Notes: a model not told the origin generated them from the letters alone. Positions 21,200 through 34,867 are shown, counted from the first letter of the stretch. The stretch: 64,000 nt of DNA from an uncultured Pseudomonadota bacterium (GCA_903876765.1 CAIRBH010000003.1:20921-84920), one strand, 5' to 3'. Translations and numbers: made by a program.

Positions 21200-22099
21200 T
21201 TATGCATACTCGCCTATCACTTTCACTTCTTGCTGCAAAGCCACGCCATTTTTTGCCAACACCGTTTCATACATGTGCTTAATCAGCAATTCAATGTCCA
21301 GTGCGTTTGCGCCACCAATATTGACAATAAAATTGGCGTGCTTCTCTGACACTTGCGCACCACCTATGATGTAAGCTTTTAAGCCGCTGGCTTCTATCAG
21401 TCTGGCCGCATAATCCCCCTGCGGATTTCTAAATGTAGAGCCTGCACTCGGCAAATTGAGCGGCTGCGAAGCTAAGCGTTTAGCCAATAAATCCTTAATT
21501 TTTTGTGTCGCTACGCCCTCATCGCCCGCTTTTAAATTAAGCCAAGCAGCAATAAACCATTCCGTCTGCTCTGGCATCAGCACATGGCGATAACTAGCTA
21601 CAAATTCTTTGGCATCACGCTGATTTAATTCGCCGCGCGCGTTAATTGTGATGACTCTATGCACCACTTGCCAGGTTTCGGCGCCATAGCAACCTGCGTT
21701 CATCGCTAGTGCACCACCTAATGTGCCTGGTATGCCTGCAAAAAACTCAGCGCCCTGTTTGGCAGCTTTAGCACAAAATTTAGCTAATTTAGCGCAGGTT
21801 ACGCCAGCTTGCGCATAGACAAGATCGCCATCGACTTTCATTTCTGTCAGCACGTTATGCATCAACACGACCGTGCCCCTTATACCACCATCGCGCACCA
21901 ATAAATTTGAGCCTAAGCCTATAAAATAAATGGGCTGACTAGCATCGGTGCTTTTTAAAAATAAGCGTAAATCAGCTAGCCCCGCAGGTATATAAAGCCT
22001 ATCGGCCTTGCCACCAACACGCCAGCTGGTATAGCGCGACATAGGCTCATTGAGTAGCAATCTGCCCGTGGCTAATGGCGCTGAGACTACAGATGTCAT
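21200..22099 (-). CDS. murB: UDP-N-acetylmuramate dehydrogenase
   Basis: [44 protein letters not shown]. Confidence 0.98.
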   Translation of the reverse strand: MTSVVSAPLATGRLLLNEPMSRYTSWRVGGKADRLYIPAGLADLRLFLKSTDASQPIYFIGLGSNLLVRDGGIRGTVVLMHNVLTEMKVDGDLVYAQAGVTCAKLAKFCAKAAKQGAEFFAGIPGTLGGALAMNAGCYGAETWQVVHRVITINARGELNQRDAKEFVASYRHVLMPEQTEWFIAAWLNLKAGDEGVATQKIKDLLAKRLASQPLNLPSAGSTFRNPQGDYAARLIEASGLKAYIIGGAQVSEKHANFIVNIGGANALDIELLIKHMYETVLAKNGVALQQEVKVIGEYA

Positions 22100-23520
22100 T
22101 TTGCTTTCACTCCTGCGGCGAGCGCTTTGGTTTTTGCCGCCACTTGTCCTATAGAGCCTGCACCCATCACAATCACCACATCATCGGCCTGGGCCATGTT
22201 TAAAATCGCCTCAGGTAAAGCATCCGTCGTTTCTACAAACAAGGGTTCTACTTCACCTTTAAGGCGTATAGCCCGAATCAGTGTGCGAGTGTCTGCCGCG
22301 ACAATAGGCAATTCGCCAGCTGCATAGACTTCGGTGAGTAAAACCGCATCGGCGCTCGATAACACGCGGACAAAATCTTCAAAACAATCACGGGTACGGG
22401 TATAACGATGCGGCTGAAAAGCCATGACTAAACGACGATTAGGAAAAGCCGCGCGTGCCGCTGCTATCACTGCCTGCATTTCTACTGGATGGTGCCCATA
22501 ATCATCAATTAAGCTAAAAGTGCTGCTTTGCTTGTCATGGCTAGCTTTGACTGGCACTTCGCCATAGCGCTCAAAACGGCGGCCTACTCCTTTAAACTCT
22601 TTTAATGCCTTGATGATGCATAGATCAGGCACATTCAGCTCACTGGCAATGGCAATAGCCGCCAGCGCATTTAACACATAATGATTACCCGGTAGATTCA
22701 AGGTCACGTCAAACGCTGTAGTCACGCCATTAATACGCTGAACGGTAAAGTGCATTTTGCCGCCATCGGCCTGCACGTTGATAGCGCGCACTTTTGCCCC
22801 TTCACTAAAACCATAAGTCATGACAGGCTTGGTGATACGCGGCAAAATCTCACGAATATTGGCATCGTCAATACAAACCACCGCCATGCCCCAAAACGGC
22901 AGTTGTTGCAAAAATTCCACAAAAGCACTTTTGAGCTTGTCAAAACTATGCTCATAGGTCTCCATGTGATCTTGGTCTATATTAGTTACCACCGCCATCA
23001 CTGGCGTGAGATGCAAGAATGAGGCGTCAGATTCGTCCGCTTCTGCCACGATATACTCGCCTGTGCCTAGCTTGGCGTTGGCATTCGCCGCTTCTAATTT
23101 ACCGCCAATCACAAACGTTGGGTCCATGCCCGCTTCGGCTAATATGCTAGCGATTAAGCTGGTGGTGGTGGTTTTGCCATGGGTGCCAGCAACCGCTATG
23201 CCTTGTCTAAAACGCATCAATTCGGCCAACATCAGCGCCCGCGGCACCACTGGTATATTTTTTAGTCTAGCGGCCTTTATTTCTGGGTTGCTTTCGTTGA
23301 CCGCGCTTGAAACGACCACCACATCAGCGTTACCTAGATTTTCCGCAGCGTGTCCTTGGTACACTGTTGCGCCAAAATCGCTTAAGCGTTTGGTTGTGGC
23401 ATTAACCGCTAAGTCAGAGCCGCTCACGGTAAAATCTAAATTAATCAACACCTCAGCAATACCGCTCATACCCGAACCAGCGATACCAACAAAATGGATA
23501 TTTTTGACTTTATGCTTCAT
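22096..23520 (-). CDS. murC: UDP-N-acetylmuramate--L-alanine ligase
   Basis: [40 protein letters not shown]. Confidence 0.98.
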   Translation of the reverse strand: MKHKVKNIHFVGIAGSGMSGIAEVLINLDFTVSGSDLAVNATTKRLSDFGATVYQGHAAENLGNADVVVVSSAVNESNPEIKAARLKNIPVVPRALMLAELMRFRQGIAVAGTHGKTTTTSLIASILAEAGMDPTFVIGGKLEAANANAKLGTGEYIVAEADESDASFLHLTPVMAVVTNIDQDHMETYEHSFDKLKSAFVEFLQQLPFWGMAVVCIDDANIREILPRITKPVMTYGFSEGAKVRAINVQADGGKMHFTVQRINGVTTAFDVTLNLPGNHYVLNALAAIAIASELNVPDLCIIKALKEFKGVGRRFERYGEVPVKASHDKQSSTFSLIDDYGHHPVEMQAVIAAARAAFPNRRLVMAFQPHRYTRTRDCFEDFVRVLSSADAVLLTEVYAAGELPIVAADTRTLIRAIRLKGEVEPLFVETTDALPEAILNMAQADDVVIVMGAGSIGQVAAKTKALAAGVKAK

Positions 23521-24599
23521 GCTGCAAGCTCCCTACAAATAGTTGCAACGCTGCGGGTGGCGTCAGGCTTACCTAAGCTGCGCGCTTTAATCGCCATCGC
23601 CAGGCATTGCTCACGGCTCAAATCTTGTAATAGCTGCGCTACTTTTTCGACGGTAAATTCAGTTTGCGGCATTAATACTGCCGCCCCAGCGTCAGATAAA
23701 TAATGTGCGTTTGAAGTCTGGTGGTCATCCACCGCAAAAGGAAACGGCACGAGTACACTGGCAACGCCTGCGGCAGATAGCTCGGCAATGGTTAATGCAC
23801 CAGCACGACAAATGACAATATCTGCCCAGCTGTACATCTGCGCCATGTCGTCAATAAACGCCCTAGCATCGGCCTCGACTGCTGCGGCCTGGTAATGCGC
23901 AATTAGCGCAGCAATATGTTTTTCACCCGCCTGATGCACCACTTGAGGACGTTGGTTTTCAGGTATTTGCGCCAGCGCTTTTGGTAACACCTCATTCAAT
24001 GCTTGTGCACCCAAGCTGCCGCCAACGACCAGCAAACGCAGTGCGCCAGTATGTTGTTGCAGCCTTGCGCTTGGCGCTGATATTTGTGTAATATTTTCCC
24101 GCACTGGATTACCCACTAATCGCGCCTTAGTCGCTAATGCCGTCTGGCTAGCAAATGCCGCAGGAAAAGCCACCAGCACTTGTTTGGCAATATGCGCCAA
24201 GACTTTATTAGTTAAACCTGCCACTGAATTTTGCTCATGAATGATTAAAGGTTTACCTAATATTTTGGCCATCAAGCCGCCAGGGAAGGCAGCAAAACCG
24301 CCCATGCCCAGCACGACGTCTGGCTGATGTTGGCGCAGCGCCTCGGCACTTTGGCGCAAGGCTTTGAGCAATTTTGCTGGCAATAGCAACCAACCCAGCA
24401 AACCCTTGCCACGCACTCCGCGCATGGTCATCATGGCTTTTTCATAATCTTTATTTGCGATTAAACGGTTTTCCATGCCACCCTCGGTGCATAGCCAAAC
24501 GATGCGCCAGCCCTGATTTTTCAAATAGTCCGCCACCGCCATGGCGGGGTAAACATGACCGCCAGTGCCGCCTGCCATAATCATTAAGGTTTTAGTCAT
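23517..24599 (-). CDS. murG: MurG N-acetylglucosaminyltransferase
   Basis: [37 protein letters not shown]. Confidence 0.98.
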   Translation of the reverse strand: MTKTLMIMAGGTGGHVYPAMAVADYLKNQGWRIVWLCTEGGMENRLIANKDYEKAMMTMRGVRGKGLLGWLLLPAKLLKALRQSAEALRQHQPDVVLGMGGFAAFPGGLMAKILGKPLIIHEQNSVAGLTNKVLAHIAKQVLVAFPAAFASQTALATKARLVGNPVRENITQISAPSARLQQHTGALRLLVVGGSLGAQALNEVLPKALAQIPENQRPQVVHQAGEKHIAALIAHYQAAAVEADARAFIDDMAQMYSWADIVICRAGALTIAELSAAGVASVLVPFPFAVDDHQTSNAHYLSDAGAAVLMPQTEFTVEKVAQLLQDLSREQCLAMAIKARSLGKPDATRSVATICRELAA

Positions 24600-25759
24600 A
24601 CTGGCAGACCTTTTTGCAAGCGCCTATTCTCAAAATCTATCCTAAGCACGATGGCCATCGCCACACAATTAACTAAAATGCCACTACCGCCAAATGACAG
24701 TAAAGGCAAAGTCAGGCCTTTAGTGGGCAACAAACCAGTATTCACCCCCATGTTAATAATGCCCTGCACGCCCATCCAAACGCCTAACCCCTGTGCCAGC
24801 AAAGCGGCAAAATAACGCTCATTGGCAATCGCCTCTTTGGCTATGCCAAAAGCGCGTATCACTATCCAAGAAAATAGTGCGATGACCGTCAACACGCCAG
24901 CAAAGCCTAATTCCTCGGCAATCACCGCTAATAAAAAGTCGGTGTGCGCCTCAGGTAAGTAAAGTAGCTTTTCTACGCTTGCGCCTAAACCTACGCCAAA
25001 CCACTCGCCACGGCCAAATGCAATCAGCGCGTGGGATAACTGATAACCTTTACCATACGGGTCTGCCCAAGGGTCCATAAAGCCGATGACGCGCTCCATG
25101 CGGTAGGGCGAACTTTTAATCAGAACAAAAATAGCCACTGGTAGCAGTGCCAGTAGGCCAGCAAAGATTTTGCCGTTAATGCCGCCCAGCCACAAAATAG
25201 AGATGGAAATTGCCGCAATCACAGCGAAAGCGCCAAAATCTGGCTCACGCAGTAATAAAAAGCCAACTAACACCATGACCCCAACCATGGGCATGAAGCC
25301 GCGTCTAAAACTATCCATCACCGCCGCTTTGCGTACCGAATAATCAGCCACATAGATGGCGGCAAATAGCTTCATAAATTCTGAAGGCTGCGGATTGACG
25401 ATGAGCATTTTTAACCAGCGACGGCTGCCGCCCGCTTTAAGACCTATGCCAGGAATCAGCACCAGCACTAGCAAGGCTAAACCTGTGAGAAATAAATAGG
25501 GCGCCATTTTTTGCCACCAGGTAATCGGCACATTAAACGCCACAAATGCCGCACTGATGCCCACTACTATAAACGCAGCTTGGTGCACTAAGTAATAACT
25601 GCTGTTATAGCCTACCGCTTTATCCGCCTCGGCAATAGCGATTGACGCTGAATAGACCATGACCAAACTAAAACCTAACAAACATAACACTGCCCATAGA
25701 AAACCTTGGTCGTAACTGGGCGAGTTAATGCGTTCACGGTCTAACATGGTGGTAATCAT
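24596..25759 (-). CDS. ftsW: SEDS peptidoglycan glycosyltransferase FtsW
   Basis: [48 protein letters not shown]. Confidence 0.97.
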   Translation of the reverse strand: MITTMLDRERINSPSYDQGFLWAVLCLLGFSLVMVYSASIAIAEADKAVGYNSSYYLVHQAAFIVVGISAAFVAFNVPITWWQKMAPYLFLTGLALLVLVLIPGIGLKAGGSRRWLKMLIVNPQPSEFMKLFAAIYVADYSVRKAAVMDSFRRGFMPMVGVMVLVGFLLLREPDFGAFAVIAAISISILWLGGINGKIFAGLLALLPVAIFVLIKSSPYRMERVIGFMDPWADPYGKGYQLSHALIAFGRGEWFGVGLGASVEKLLYLPEAHTDFLLAVIAEELGFAGVLTVIALFSWIVIRAFGIAKEAIANERYFAALLAQGLGVWMGVQGIINMGVNTGLLPTKGLTLPLLSFGGSGILVNCVAMAIVLRIDFENRRLQKGLPV

Positions 25760-27126
25760 GACTGCGCTCCCAATGCTAGCACGTTGACCGCGTCGACAAA
25801 TACTTGGGCACGATGCACATAATTGCTGAACATATCAAAGCTGGCACAAGCAGGTGATAACAATACCGCATCGTCAGCTTGAGCGAGCTTTTTGGCGATA
25901 TTGACCGCTTCAGGCAAATCAAGCGCTCGATATAAAGGGATAGTCGTATTCAATAATGCCGCCTCTATGATTGGCGCATCGCGCCCTATCAACACCACGG
26001 CACGGGCATTGCCAGCAACTGCTGCTGCCAACGGCGAAAAATCCTGACCCTTGCCATCACCACCAGCGATTAATACCACTTTTTGTGGCAGCCCATGCTT
26101 ATACATACCAGCAATGGCGGCACAAGTAGCCCCTACGTTAGTGCCTTTTGAGTCATCGTAATAGTCCACATGGTCTATATTAGCCACCCATTCCACTCGA
26201 TGTGGCAGTCCTTTAAAGTTATACAACGTTTGAATAATATGCGCGTAATCTATGCCGATAGCGCGGCATAGGGCAACCGCGGCTAGTGCATTGGCGGCAT
26301 TATGCAACCCAACGATTTTTAGATCCTGTAAATTAATCAGCTCTTTGTCACCCTCAGTCAACCAAGTGGCTCCATCAAGTTGCTTTAAGCCAAAATCAGC
26401 CTCATCACTCAAGCCAAACGTCACTTGGGCTAAACTAGGCCTAGCCATCATCATGCTCCAAGCATCATCACGGTTAAGTACTTGCAAGCGGGCATGATAA
26501 AAAATATGCGCTTTAGCAATGGCATAATCTTGCAAACTGGCGTAACGATCCATGTGGTCTTCCGACAGATTGAGCATGGTGGCGGCATCAATCTGCAAGC
26601 TGCTGGTAGTTTCTAGCTGAAAACTAGACAGCTCTAACACATACACATCGGGCACTTGCATAGATAAAGTATCGAGTACTGGCAGGCCAATATTGCCAGC
26701 CACTAGCGCTTTTAAGCCGGCCGCCTTGCATATTTCGCCGACCAAACTGGTGACTGTGGTTTTGCCATTAGCACCAGTAATGGCGATCACTTTGGCGCTC
26801 GCTGGGCGATATTGTGCAAATAATTCTACATCGCCGACCACACGAATACCGCGGGCGATTGCCGCTTGAATTTCTGGCTCAGCCAATGGCACGCCTGGGC
26901 TAGCAACCACTAAGTCCACCTCATTAAATAGCATGGCTTTCAATGCGCCAGTATAAATTTGCACGCTAGGCATTTCGGCACTTAAGGCTATAAGGCCAGG
27001 TGGGTTTTCGCGGGTATCTGCGGCAGACAAAAATGCACCTTGCGTGTTTAGCCAACGCAAGGCGGATAGCCCAGTTTCACCTAGGCCTAGCACTAATACT
27101 TTTTTGTCTTTCAATAAAGTTTTCAT
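25756..27126 (-). CDS. murD: UDP-N-acetylmuramoylalanine--D-glutamate ligase
   Basis: [43 protein letters not shown]. Confidence 0.98.
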   Translation of the reverse strand: MKTLLKDKKVLVLGLGETGLSALRWLNTQGAFLSAADTRENPPGLIALSAEMPSVQIYTGALKAMLFNEVDLVVASPGVPLAEPEIQAAIARGIRVVGDVELFAQYRPASAKVIAITGANGKTTVTSLVGEICKAAGLKALVAGNIGLPVLDTLSMQVPDVYVLELSSFQLETTSSLQIDAATMLNLSEDHMDRYASLQDYAIAKAHIFYHARLQVLNRDDAWSMMMARPSLAQVTFGLSDEADFGLKQLDGATWLTEGDKELINLQDLKIVGLHNAANALAAVALCRAIGIDYAHIIQTLYNFKGLPHRVEWVANIDHVDYYDDSKGTNVGATCAAIAGMYKHGLPQKVVLIAGGDGKGQDFSPLAAAVAGNARAVVLIGRDAPIIEAALLNTTIPLYRALDLPEAVNIAKKLAQADDAVLLSPACASFDMFSNYVHRAQVFVDAVNVLALGAQS

Positions 27127-27149
27127 TTACTATTCAATGGGTGACTCAT

Positions 27150-28253
27150 TTATCTTAACTTCAAGCTGGCCAAACCTATCAGCACTAGCATCATGCTGAT
27201 AATCCAAAAACGTACCACCACTTGCGTTTCTTTCCAGCCTTTTTCTTCATAGTGATGGTGCAGTGGCGCCATTAAAAAAATGCGCTTACCTACCCCTGTG
27301 GTTCGTTTGGTGTATTTGAAGTACAGCACCTGCACTGCTACCGAAAAGGTCTCCACCACAAACACGCCGCCCATAATGAATAAGATGATTTCTTGGCGCA
27401 CTATCACCGCGACCACCCCTAATGCCGCGCCTAAGGCCAAGGCGCCAACATCACCCATAAACACCTCAGCGGGGTAGGCGTTAAACCATAAAAAGCCTAA
27501 ACCAGCTCCCGCCATGGCCGCGCAGAACACCATCAACTCGCCAGCCCCTGCCACGTAAGGCACGCCTAAGTATTTAGAGAAATATAAATGCCCAGCCACA
27601 TAGGCAAAAATACCTAAGGCGCCTGCCACCATGACGGTAGGTAAAATCGCCAAGCCATCTAAGCCATCGGTTAAGTTCACGGCGTTACTGCTGCCAACCA
27701 CGACTAAATAGGTCAATACCATAAAGCCCAGTGCGCTCAATGGCAGCACAAGATGCTTAAAGAAGGGCACAATTAAGGTGGTTTCTACTGGGCTGATATG
27801 GGTTTGATATAAGAAAAAAGCCACCGTTACGCCGATTAGGCTTTGCCAAAAAAACTTGGCTTTTGCTGATAAGCCTTTAGGATTTTTATGCACCACTTTA
27901 CGGTAATCATCCACCCAACCCACCGCACCAAAACCCAAGGTAGTGACTAACACCACCCAGACAAAGCGATTGCTTAAATCTGCCCACAATAAGGTAGATA
28001 CTGCAATCGCCACCAATATCAGCGCGCCGCCCATAGTGGGGGTGCCCGTTTTAATCAGGTGGGTTTGCGGGCCATCATCGCGCACCGCTTGCCCTACCTT
28101 ATATTCGGTCAATTTGCGTATCATGCCAGGGCCAGCAATAAATGAAATCGCCAAGGCGGTGAGCGTGGCCAATACCGCACGTAAAGTGATGTAGTTAAAT
28201 ACATTGAAGCCACGAATATCGTGTGCTAACCAACGCGCTAGTTCTAATAACAT
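27150..28253 (-). CDS. mraY: Phospho-N-acetylmuramoyl-pentapeptide transferase
   Basis: [42 protein letters not shown]. Confidence 0.98.
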   Translation of the reverse strand: MLLELARWLAHDIRGFNVFNYITLRAVLATLTALAISFIAGPGMIRKLTEYKVGQAVRDDGPQTHLIKTGTPTMGGALILVAIAVSTLLWADLSNRFVWVVLVTTLGFGAVGWVDDYRKVVHKNPKGLSAKAKFFWQSLIGVTVAFFLYQTHISPVETTLIVPFFKHLVLPLSALGFMVLTYLVVVGSSNAVNLTDGLDGLAILPTVMVAGALGIFAYVAGHLYFSKYLGVPYVAGAGELMVFCAAMAGAGLGFLWFNAYPAEVFMGDVGALALGAALGVVAVIVRQEIILFIMGGVFVVETFSVAVQVLYFKYTKRTTGVGKRIFLMAPLHHHYEEKGWKETQVVVRFWIISMMLVLIGLASLKLR

Positions 28254-29629
28254 GCTTGATTCTCCAAGATGACTGTTGCACTCAATTTTTCTTCTAGCAA
28301 ATCGACCAGTATTTCCATCTTCATAAAGCGCGAGCCTTTGACTAATACTGTGCTGCTCTCTTTTAACAAGGGCTTGAGCGCCTCGGCGATAGCCTTAGGC
28401 GTCGCATAATGTGTCGCGCCCTCGCCAAAACCGTTGACCATTTCGTGGCTTAGCTCGCCTAGGCAATACAATGCTTTAAGGCCAGCGGCTTTAGCATAAG
28501 CACCAATTTCTCGGTGTAGGCGCTTAGCATCCATCCCCAACTCCCCCATGTCCCCCAACACTAAAAATTTCTCGCCTGATAGGCTAGCTAGCACGTCTAT
28601 GGCCGCTTTCATTGAATCTGGATTGGCGTTATAGCTATCATCAATGAGCTGCGCACCATGCCAGCCTGCTTTAACTTGCAAGCGACCCTTGACCGCAGAA
28701 AAATTCGCTAATCCGCGTGCAATATCTGCATTGCTAACCCCAAGCGCCACAGCTACCGCACTGGCGGCCAGTGCGTTGCTGATGTTATGCCGACCTAAGA
28801 CTGTTAGGTTAAAGCTCACTTTGCCTTCAGGCGTGGTTAAATTCACCAGGCTTACACTGCCATTTGCTTGATAACTCGCGCTCACATCGGCTGGTTTAGT
28901 CAGGGCAAAAGTGATCATTTTTCTACCTTGGTTCAGCGATTTCCAATAATCTGCGTATTCATCATCTGCATTAATCACCGCCAGCCCATGCTCGGCAAGC
29001 CCTGCAAATATCTCTCCTTTTGCTTGGGCAATATTAGCGAATGAGCCTAGTTCGCCTATGTGGGCTGCGCCAGCATTAGTAATCACTGCCACTGTAGGCT
29101 TGGCGATACGTGTTAAATAATCAATCTCGCCCAAATGATTCATGCCCATTTCGATGACCGCATATTGATGCTGGGCGCGCAACTTAAGTAAAGTGAGCGG
29201 CAGACCTATATGGTTGTTTAAGTTACCTACGGTGGCATGTATGGCCTGCTGACTGTGAGCGGTTTCTGCCAAAATCGCGCTAATCATTTCTTTGACTGTG
29301 GTTTTGCCATTGCTGCCAGTAATGGCAACAAGCGGCATAGTCAATTTTGCACGCCAATAGGCGGCAAGCCTGCCCAAGGCTAAATAGCTATCCTCTACTA
29401 CTATGGCGGGCGCTAGGCCAGATTTTTCATGGCTAATCAGCACTGCCGCCGCGCCTTGCTGTAAGGCTGCTGCCGCGTAATCATGTCCGTCAAAGTTTTC
29501 ACCTTTTAAGGCAATAAATAACTGACCTTTTACAATGTTACGGCTATCGCTGCCTACGCTAGTAAACGGCACATCTTGCCCAACTAATCGGCCTTGCATG
29601 GCGCTTGCCGCTGTCGATAGTAGCATCAT
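28244..29629 (-). CDS. murF: UDP-N-acetylmuramoyl-tripeptide--D-alanyl-D-alanine ligase
   Basis: [40 protein letters not shown]. Confidence 0.98.
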   Translation of the reverse strand: MMLLSTAASAMQGRLVGQDVPFTSVGSDSRNIVKGQLFIALKGENFDGHDYAAAALQQGAAAVLISHEKSGLAPAIVVEDSYLALGRLAAYWRAKLTMPLVAITGSNGKTTVKEMISAILAETAHSQQAIHATVGNLNNHIGLPLTLLKLRAQHQYAVIEMGMNHLGEIDYLTRIAKPTVAVITNAGAAHIGELGSFANIAQAKGEIFAGLAEHGLAVINADDEYADYWKSLNQGRKMITFALTKPADVSASYQANGSVSLVNLTTPEGKVSFNLTVLGRHNISNALAASAVAVALGVSNADIARGLANFSAVKGRLQVKAGWHGAQLIDDSYNANPDSMKAAIDVLASLSGEKFLVLGDMGELGMDAKRLHREIGAYAKAAGLKALYCLGELSHEMVNGFGEGATHYATPKAIAEALKPLLKESSTVLVKGSRFMKMEILVDLLEEKLSATVILENQACY

Positions 29630-31092
29630 GCTAAAGCCCCCATCGCGTGGCTGACTGAATATTGTGCAAGTGCGCTTTGTGCAATTAACGCATCATCAAA
29701 AGGGTATTTAACTCCAGCAATTTCTTGATAATTTTCATGGCCTTTACCTGCTAACAACACAATATCGCCCAATTTGGCCGATAACACGGCTTTGTTGATG
29801 GCAAGCGCGCGGTCGATTTCAACTTCATAGCTCACTGTCATGCCTTGAATCACATCATCAATAATCTTGGCTGGGTCTTCGTTGCGCGGGTTATCTGAGG
29901 TAACAATGACTTTATCGGCCAACTGACTAGCAACACTAGCCATCAGCGGCCGTTTGCCTGCATCACGATTACCACCGCAACCAAATACGCAGATCAACTG
30001 GCCTTGCACTTGTTCGCGCAGCGTGCTGAGTACTTTTTCCAAGGCATCTGGCGTATGCGCATAATCAACCAGCACCAGTGGCAAATTTGCACCGCCCAAT
30101 TGCTGCATGCGGCCGACCACTGCTTTAATTTTGGCTATGGCCGCTATCGCATCTGCTAGGCTGATATTTAGCGCTAGTAGCGTAGCTAACACCGCCAATA
30201 GGTTATAAGCATTAAAGCGTCCCAATACTGGTGCCGATAATAGGGCCGCGCCTTGCGGCGTATTGACCTGCATAGACAACCCTGCATCATGTAATTGCAA
30301 GTTACTTGCACTGATATCTAGCTGTCTGGCTGGGTCAGTGGCAAACCCGTAAGACAAATATGACTGCTGCTGGGCTAGTCGCATATTGATGAGCTCGCGC
30401 CCAAAATCATCATCCGCATTGACTATGCAAGTTTGCAAGCCATCCCACATAAATAATTTTTGTTTGGCGGCAGCATAAGCTTGCATATTGCCGTGATAAT
30501 CTAAGTGATCACGGCTTAAATTGGTCAATACCGCTACATCAAACTCAACACCATTCACACGGCCTTGGTCTAAGCCATGAGATGACACTTCCATCACCAC
30601 CGCCGTAGCTTGCTGGGCGACATAATCTGCCAACATGGCTTGTAATAATAGGGCATCAGGCGTGGTATTGACTGCGGCTGTTTGCGCCGCTAAAAAACCA
30701 TTGCCTAGCGTGCCAAGAACTGCTGTTTTTTGGCCTAGTGAAGTTAAACACTGCGCCAGCCATTGGCTAACCGAGGTCTTGCCGTTGGTACCAGTGACGC
30801 CTATCATTTTCAATTGACTAGATGGGTAGTGATAAAACTCTGCGGCTAATTGGCCTACTTGCTGTTTTAAGTCTGCAACAGCAAGATTTTTTACCTGCCA
30901 ATCGCTACGCCAAGTAAATTCATGGTCATCCCACAATATAGCTGTGGCGCCCGCTTCAATCGCCTCTGGAATAAAATCACGGCCATCAACACTAGCGCCA
31001 GGATAAGCCAAGAAAACTCCGCCCGCACTGACTTGACGGCTATCTGCCGTAATAGCGCTGAATGTTTGATTGAGGGCGCTTAGTATGCTCAT
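29626..31092 (-). CDS. murE: UDP-N-acetylmuramoyl-L-alanyl-D-glutamate--2,6-diaminopimelate ligase
   Basis: GVTGTNGKTSVSQWLAQ; VDYAHTPDALEKVL; TSDNPRNEDP. Confidence 0.98.
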   Translation of the reverse strand: MSILSALNQTFSAITADSRQVSAGGVFLAYPGASVDGRDFIPEAIEAGATAILWDDHEFTWRSDWQVKNLAVADLKQQVGQLAAEFYHYPSSQLKMIGVTGTNGKTSVSQWLAQCLTSLGQKTAVLGTLGNGFLAAQTAAVNTTPDALLLQAMLADYVAQQATAVVMEVSSHGLDQGRVNGVEFDVAVLTNLSRDHLDYHGNMQAYAAAKQKLFMWDGLQTCIVNADDDFGRELINMRLAQQQSYLSYGFATDPARQLDISASNLQLHDAGLSMQVNTPQGAALLSAPVLGRFNAYNLLAVLATLLALNISLADAIAAIAKIKAVVGRMQQLGGANLPLVLVDYAHTPDALEKVLSTLREQVQGQLICVFGCGGNRDAGKRPLMASVASQLADKVIVTSDNPRNEDPAKIIDDVIQGMTVSYEVEIDRALAINKAVLSAKLGDIVLLAGKGHENYQEIAGVKYPFDDALIAQSALAQYSVSHAMGALA

Positions 31093-32849
31093 ATACCCTC
31101 TTTCACGTCTTCGTCATTACCTTGCAGCACCACATTATTATTTGGTGCATCTTGCGGTACAGCAAATAAACGTAAGGTATCGGCCATAATGTTACTAAAT
31201 ACTGGTGCTGCCACCGTGCCGCCATAATAAGCGCCATTACTTGGCTCATCTATCATCACCGCTACGATAAATCTGGGGTTAGAGGCTGGGGCCATGCCAA
31301 CAAATGAAGCAACATATTTGTCTTTGACATAGCCATGACCACCCAATTTATGCGCTGTGCCTGTTTTGCCCGCCACTCGATAACCCAATACCTGCGCTTT
31401 AAGAGCGGTACCCCCTGGTTGCACCACCATCTCTAGCATATCTTTTACATGATTAGCCGTTGCCGCAGAAAACACTTGCTGGCCCACTGGCAGCTCATGA
31501 ATTTTTAACAATGAAATCGGCCGCAATTCACCCTCGTTGGCAAATACGGTATATAGCCTAGCCATTTGCAGCAAAGTGACGCTAATACCGTGCCCAAATG
31601 ACATCGTCGCCATTTCAATAGGGCGCCAGCCCTGATAAGGGCGTAATTTACCTGAGGCTTCGCCAGGAAAACCTATGCCCTCAGCGTGCCCCAAACCTAA
31701 TTGGTTATAGGTGTTCCACATAAATTGTTTGTCTAGGGTGAGTGCGATTTTAGAAGCGCCTACATTAGAAGATTTTTGTATTACCTCAGCCACGCTTAAC
31801 AAACCCTGCGGATGACTGTCATGTATGGTGGCAGGACCAATCTTTAAGGTGCCTGGCGCGGTCTGAATTTTAGTGTCTGCGGTGTATTGACCAGACTCCA
31901 GCGCCGCAGCTGCGGTAACTGGCTTTAAGGTGGAACCTGGCTCATAGTTATCAATAACCGCGCGATTACGTGTTTTACCTTGTATATTCACCGGGTTATT
32001 CGGGTTGTAGGTTGGCACATTGGCCATGGCCAGCACCTCGCCAGTTTTGGCATCCAGCACAACCACTGCGCCTGCGATGGCCTTGTTAAATTCTACTGCT
32101 TTGACTAATTCACGATGCGCCAGATACTGAATTCTAAGATCTAAGGACAGCGCCACATCGTGGCCATCTTGCGGCAATACCACTGCTTGAAGATCTTCAA
32201 TAATATGGCCTGATCTATCTTTAATAACACTGCGACTGCCATCTTTGCCAGATAGACCAGTATTCATGGCTAGCTCAAAGCCCTCTAAGCCTTTATCGCC
32301 CGCACCCTTATCACCTGGCCCAGTAAAGCCCACCATGTGCGCCGCAACGTCGCCAGCGGGATAATAGCGCTTGTATTCGCGCTGCAAATCAATTCCAGAC
32401 ACGCCTAACTTCATTACCTTAGCCGCCAATTCTGGAGAAATTCGACGTTTTAAATAGACAAATTCACGCTCACTGCTGGCCAATTTTTGCTTAACTGCAT
32501 CTTCTTTTAAATTTAACAACATGGCCAATTGCTTAGTTTGTGTGTCATTAATTTCTACATCAGGCGGGCTCGCCCAAACCGATTCAACTGGCGAGCTAAT
32601 GGCTAATAGTTCGCCATGCCTATCGGTAATCTTGCCGCGTTGTGAGGTTAAAACCATGTTGCGGGTGTAACGTGCATTACCTTTATTTTGGTAAAACTTT
32701 TTATGAATACCCTGCAAGTAAACCGCACGGCCTAGCAATGCAGCAAAGCCCAGCAAAACCAATACCAATAACAAGCGACGACGCCATGCTGGCAGCTTTA
32801 CCACCACAGGCGTATGAACAGGCGTTCTAATTGGCATGCGTATTGCCAT
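31089..32849 (-). CDS. ftsI: Penicillin-binding protein 3
   Basis: EPGSTLKPVTAAAALESG; KSSNVGASKIA; AGKTGTAHK. Confidence 0.98.
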   Translation of the reverse strand: MAIRMPIRTPVHTPVVVKLPAWRRRLLLVLVLLGFAALLGRAVYLQGIHKKFYQNKGNARYTRNMVLTSQRGKITDRHGELLAISSPVESVWASPPDVEINDTQTKQLAMLLNLKEDAVKQKLASSEREFVYLKRRISPELAAKVMKLGVSGIDLQREYKRYYPAGDVAAHMVGFTGPGDKGAGDKGLEGFELAMNTGLSGKDGSRSVIKDRSGHIIEDLQAVVLPQDGHDVALSLDLRIQYLAHRELVKAVEFNKAIAGAVVVLDAKTGEVLAMANVPTYNPNNPVNIQGKTRNRAVIDNYEPGSTLKPVTAAAALESGQYTADTKIQTAPGTLKIGPATIHDSHPQGLLSVAEVIQKSSNVGASKIALTLDKQFMWNTYNQLGLGHAEGIGFPGEASGKLRPYQGWRPIEMATMSFGHGISVTLLQMARLYTVFANEGELRPISLLKIHELPVGQQVFSAATANHVKDMLEMVVQPGGTALKAQVLGYRVAGKTGTAHKLGGHGYVKDKYVASFVGMAPASNPRFIVAVMIDEPSNGAYYGGTVAAPVFSNIMADTLRLFAVPQDAPNNNVVLQGNDEDVKEGI

Positions 32850-33184
32850 TAATCTGCCACCTTAGCTTGCGCTTGTTGCGGCGACTTAGCTTGTTCTGCC
32901 AGCCCGTTAGGCGCCCCGCTTTGATTGCTTGACACCACTTGCACACGCTTAGCATCGGGCACTTGCATCTGCATTTGTTGCGCGGCAATCTGTTCTATGC
33001 GCGAATGCATGGCCCATGTGCTTTGTTCTAGCTGCAATTGGCCATACTCTTGCTCTATCAGTTTTGCCGTCTGATTAGTCTGCTCAAGTTCAATATACAG
33101 ATTGCGCGCCTTATGCTGAGACTTCACTAGTCCTAGCGCAGAAAATATCAAAGCAAAAAACAAAATGAGATTAAGGCGCGTCAT
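32849..33184 (-). CDS. ftsL: Cell division protein FtsL
   Basis: Short single-TM coiled-coil protein between rsmH and fts[20 protein letters not shown]. Confidence 0.95.
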   Translation of the reverse strand: MTRLNLILFFALIFSALGLVKSQHKARNLYIELEQTNQTAKLIEQEYGQLQLEQSTWAMHSRIEQIAAQQMQMQVPDAKRVQVVSSNQSGAPNGLAEQAKSPQQAQAKVAD

Positions 33185-34248
33185 AGCACGTCCGTTCTTT
33201 GCGCCACTCTCAGCACAGCGCTGCGCGAACGTGGATTGGCTTTGATTTCGCCAGCACTGGGTTTAATGCTTTTACCCACCGCGATTAATTTTGGCTGCGG
33301 TAAATCTGCCGCGCGTACCGGAAAATTAGCAGGCAAATCATCGCGATTAGCTTGACTGCGGACAAATTGCTTGACGATGCGATCTTCTAATGAATGAAAG
33401 CTAATGACCGCCAAACGCCCTTGTGGCGCTAATAAGGCCAGACATTGCGGCATGGTTAGCGCAAGCTCCTCAAGCTCTTGATTGACGTAAATCCGTAAAG
33501 CTTGAAATGTGCGCGTGGCAGGGTTCTGCCCTGGCTCAAACCGCGTGACTGCGCCTGCCACGACCTTGGCAAGCTGCCCTGTAGTGGTGATGGCGCGCCC
33601 GTCATTGCGCTCCGCAATAAGCGCCCTTGCAATCTGCTTAGCAAACCGTTCTTCACCATAATTTTTTATAACCTCCGCTAGTTGCTGCTCTGTTGTAGCC
33701 GCAATAAATTCTGCCGCCGTTTGCCCACTACTTTGATCCATACGCATGTCTAATGGCGCGTCATACCTAAAGCTAAAACCACGACTGGGCTCATCAATTT
33801 GTGGTGACGAAATGCCCAAATCCAGCAAAATACCGTCTACTTTGCTAATACCCAGCCGAGCCAATCTAGCTTGCATCCCAGCAAAATGGCTATGCAGCAT
33901 AGTAAAGCGCGGGTCGTGGATATGTTTGCCAGCTTCTATCGCTTTTAAATCTCTATCAAAGGCCAGCAGGCGACCTTTGCTACCTAGCTTCTCTAATATT
34001 TTTCTTGAATGTCCACCACGACCAAAGGTGCCATCAACATAAACGCCATCAGGCTTAATCTCCAAGGCCTGCACAGCCTCATCCAGCAACACCGTAATAT
34101 GGGCGTCTGTGGTTGATGCTGCGGGTAAAGTTGAATTGAGTACAGGCAATGCTAATGATGACTTTTCTAAAATTACAGCGCCTGTTGCTGACGCTTTATT
34201 TGAAGACAATGAGGCTTGATTGGGCGCGCTGCTCACGCCCTTAATCAC
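33181..34248 (-). CDS. rsmH: 16S rRNA (cytosine1402-N4)-methyltransferase
   Basis: [39 protein letters not shown] start overlaps the mraZ stop codon. Confidence 0.97.
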   Translation of the reverse strand: MIKGVSSAPNQASLSSNKASATGAVILEKSSLALPVLNSTLPAASTTDAHITVLLDEAVQALEIKPDGVYVDGTFGRGGHSRKILEKLGSKGRLLAFDRDLKAIEAGKHIHDPRFTMLHSHFAGMQARLARLGISKVDGILLDLGISSPQIDEPSRGFSFRYDAPLDMRMDQSSGQTAAEFIAATTEQQLAEVIKNYGEERFAKQIARALIAERNDGRAITTTGQLAKVVAGAVTRFEPGQNPATRTFQALRIYVNQELEELALTMPQCLALLAPQGRLAVISFHSLEDRIVKQFVRSQANRDDLPANFPVRAADLPQPKLIAVGKSIKPSAGEIKANPRSRSAVLRVAQRTDVL

Positions 34249-34691
34249 AGCGAGAAGCCCTCTAATTCTGCTGGCATGGCTAAATCATTGCCCTCCAGCA
34301 CTTGTGCTAATTGTTGACGCCAAGCAGCCATATCCCATAATTCAAAATGACTACCTTGCCCGACCAACATTACCGCTTTATCTAACCCAGCAAATTCACG
34401 CAATACTGGCGATATCAAAATACGCCCAGCACCATCTAACACAATGTCTTCGGCAAAACCCACCAACAGCCGCTGCAATGCGCTAGATTGCTTATCAAAG
34501 GACGATAACGCCATCATCTTAGTCTGAATTGGCTCCCAAGCCGCTTGCGGATACAACAACAAACAGCGATGCGGATGGGCAGTCAATACTAAATTGCCAG
34601 CACACTCAAGCTGCAAGGCCTCTCTGTGCTTGGTCGGCACCGCGAGTCTATTTTTTGCATCTAAATTTAATGAGGTTGCACCGCGAAACAT
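34245..34691 (-). CDS. mraZ: Transcriptional regulator MraZ
   Basis: [26 protein letters not shown]; two DxxxR/AbrB-like halves. Confidence 0.98.
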   Translation of the reverse strand: MFRGATSLNLDAKNRLAVPTKHREALQLECAGNLVLTAHPHRCLLLYPQAAWEPIQTKMMALSSFDKQSSALQRLLVGFAEDIVLDGAGRILISPVLREFAGLDKAVMLVGQGSHFELWDMAAWRQQLAQVLEGNDLAMPAELEGFSL

Positions 34692-34867
34692 TTTGTTTTT
34701 ATTTTTCCTAAATCTGATAATTTTTTAAATCAACGCAGCCTTAATATGAAGGCGGCAAAATAAAATAGTGGGGAATTATTCCATTAAGCTTAGGCTAGCA
34801 ACCCTTAGTAGCAAGCAAATCAGCGTTTGAAGATCAATTTTCAACATCACCGCTTAAAGCATAATTC

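Noticed and set aside
13729-34691. Novel system inside the dcw/lpxC/slt block
   Set aside because: Gene order and products match the standard proteobacterial division/cell-wall cluster; overlapping start/stops are usual there.
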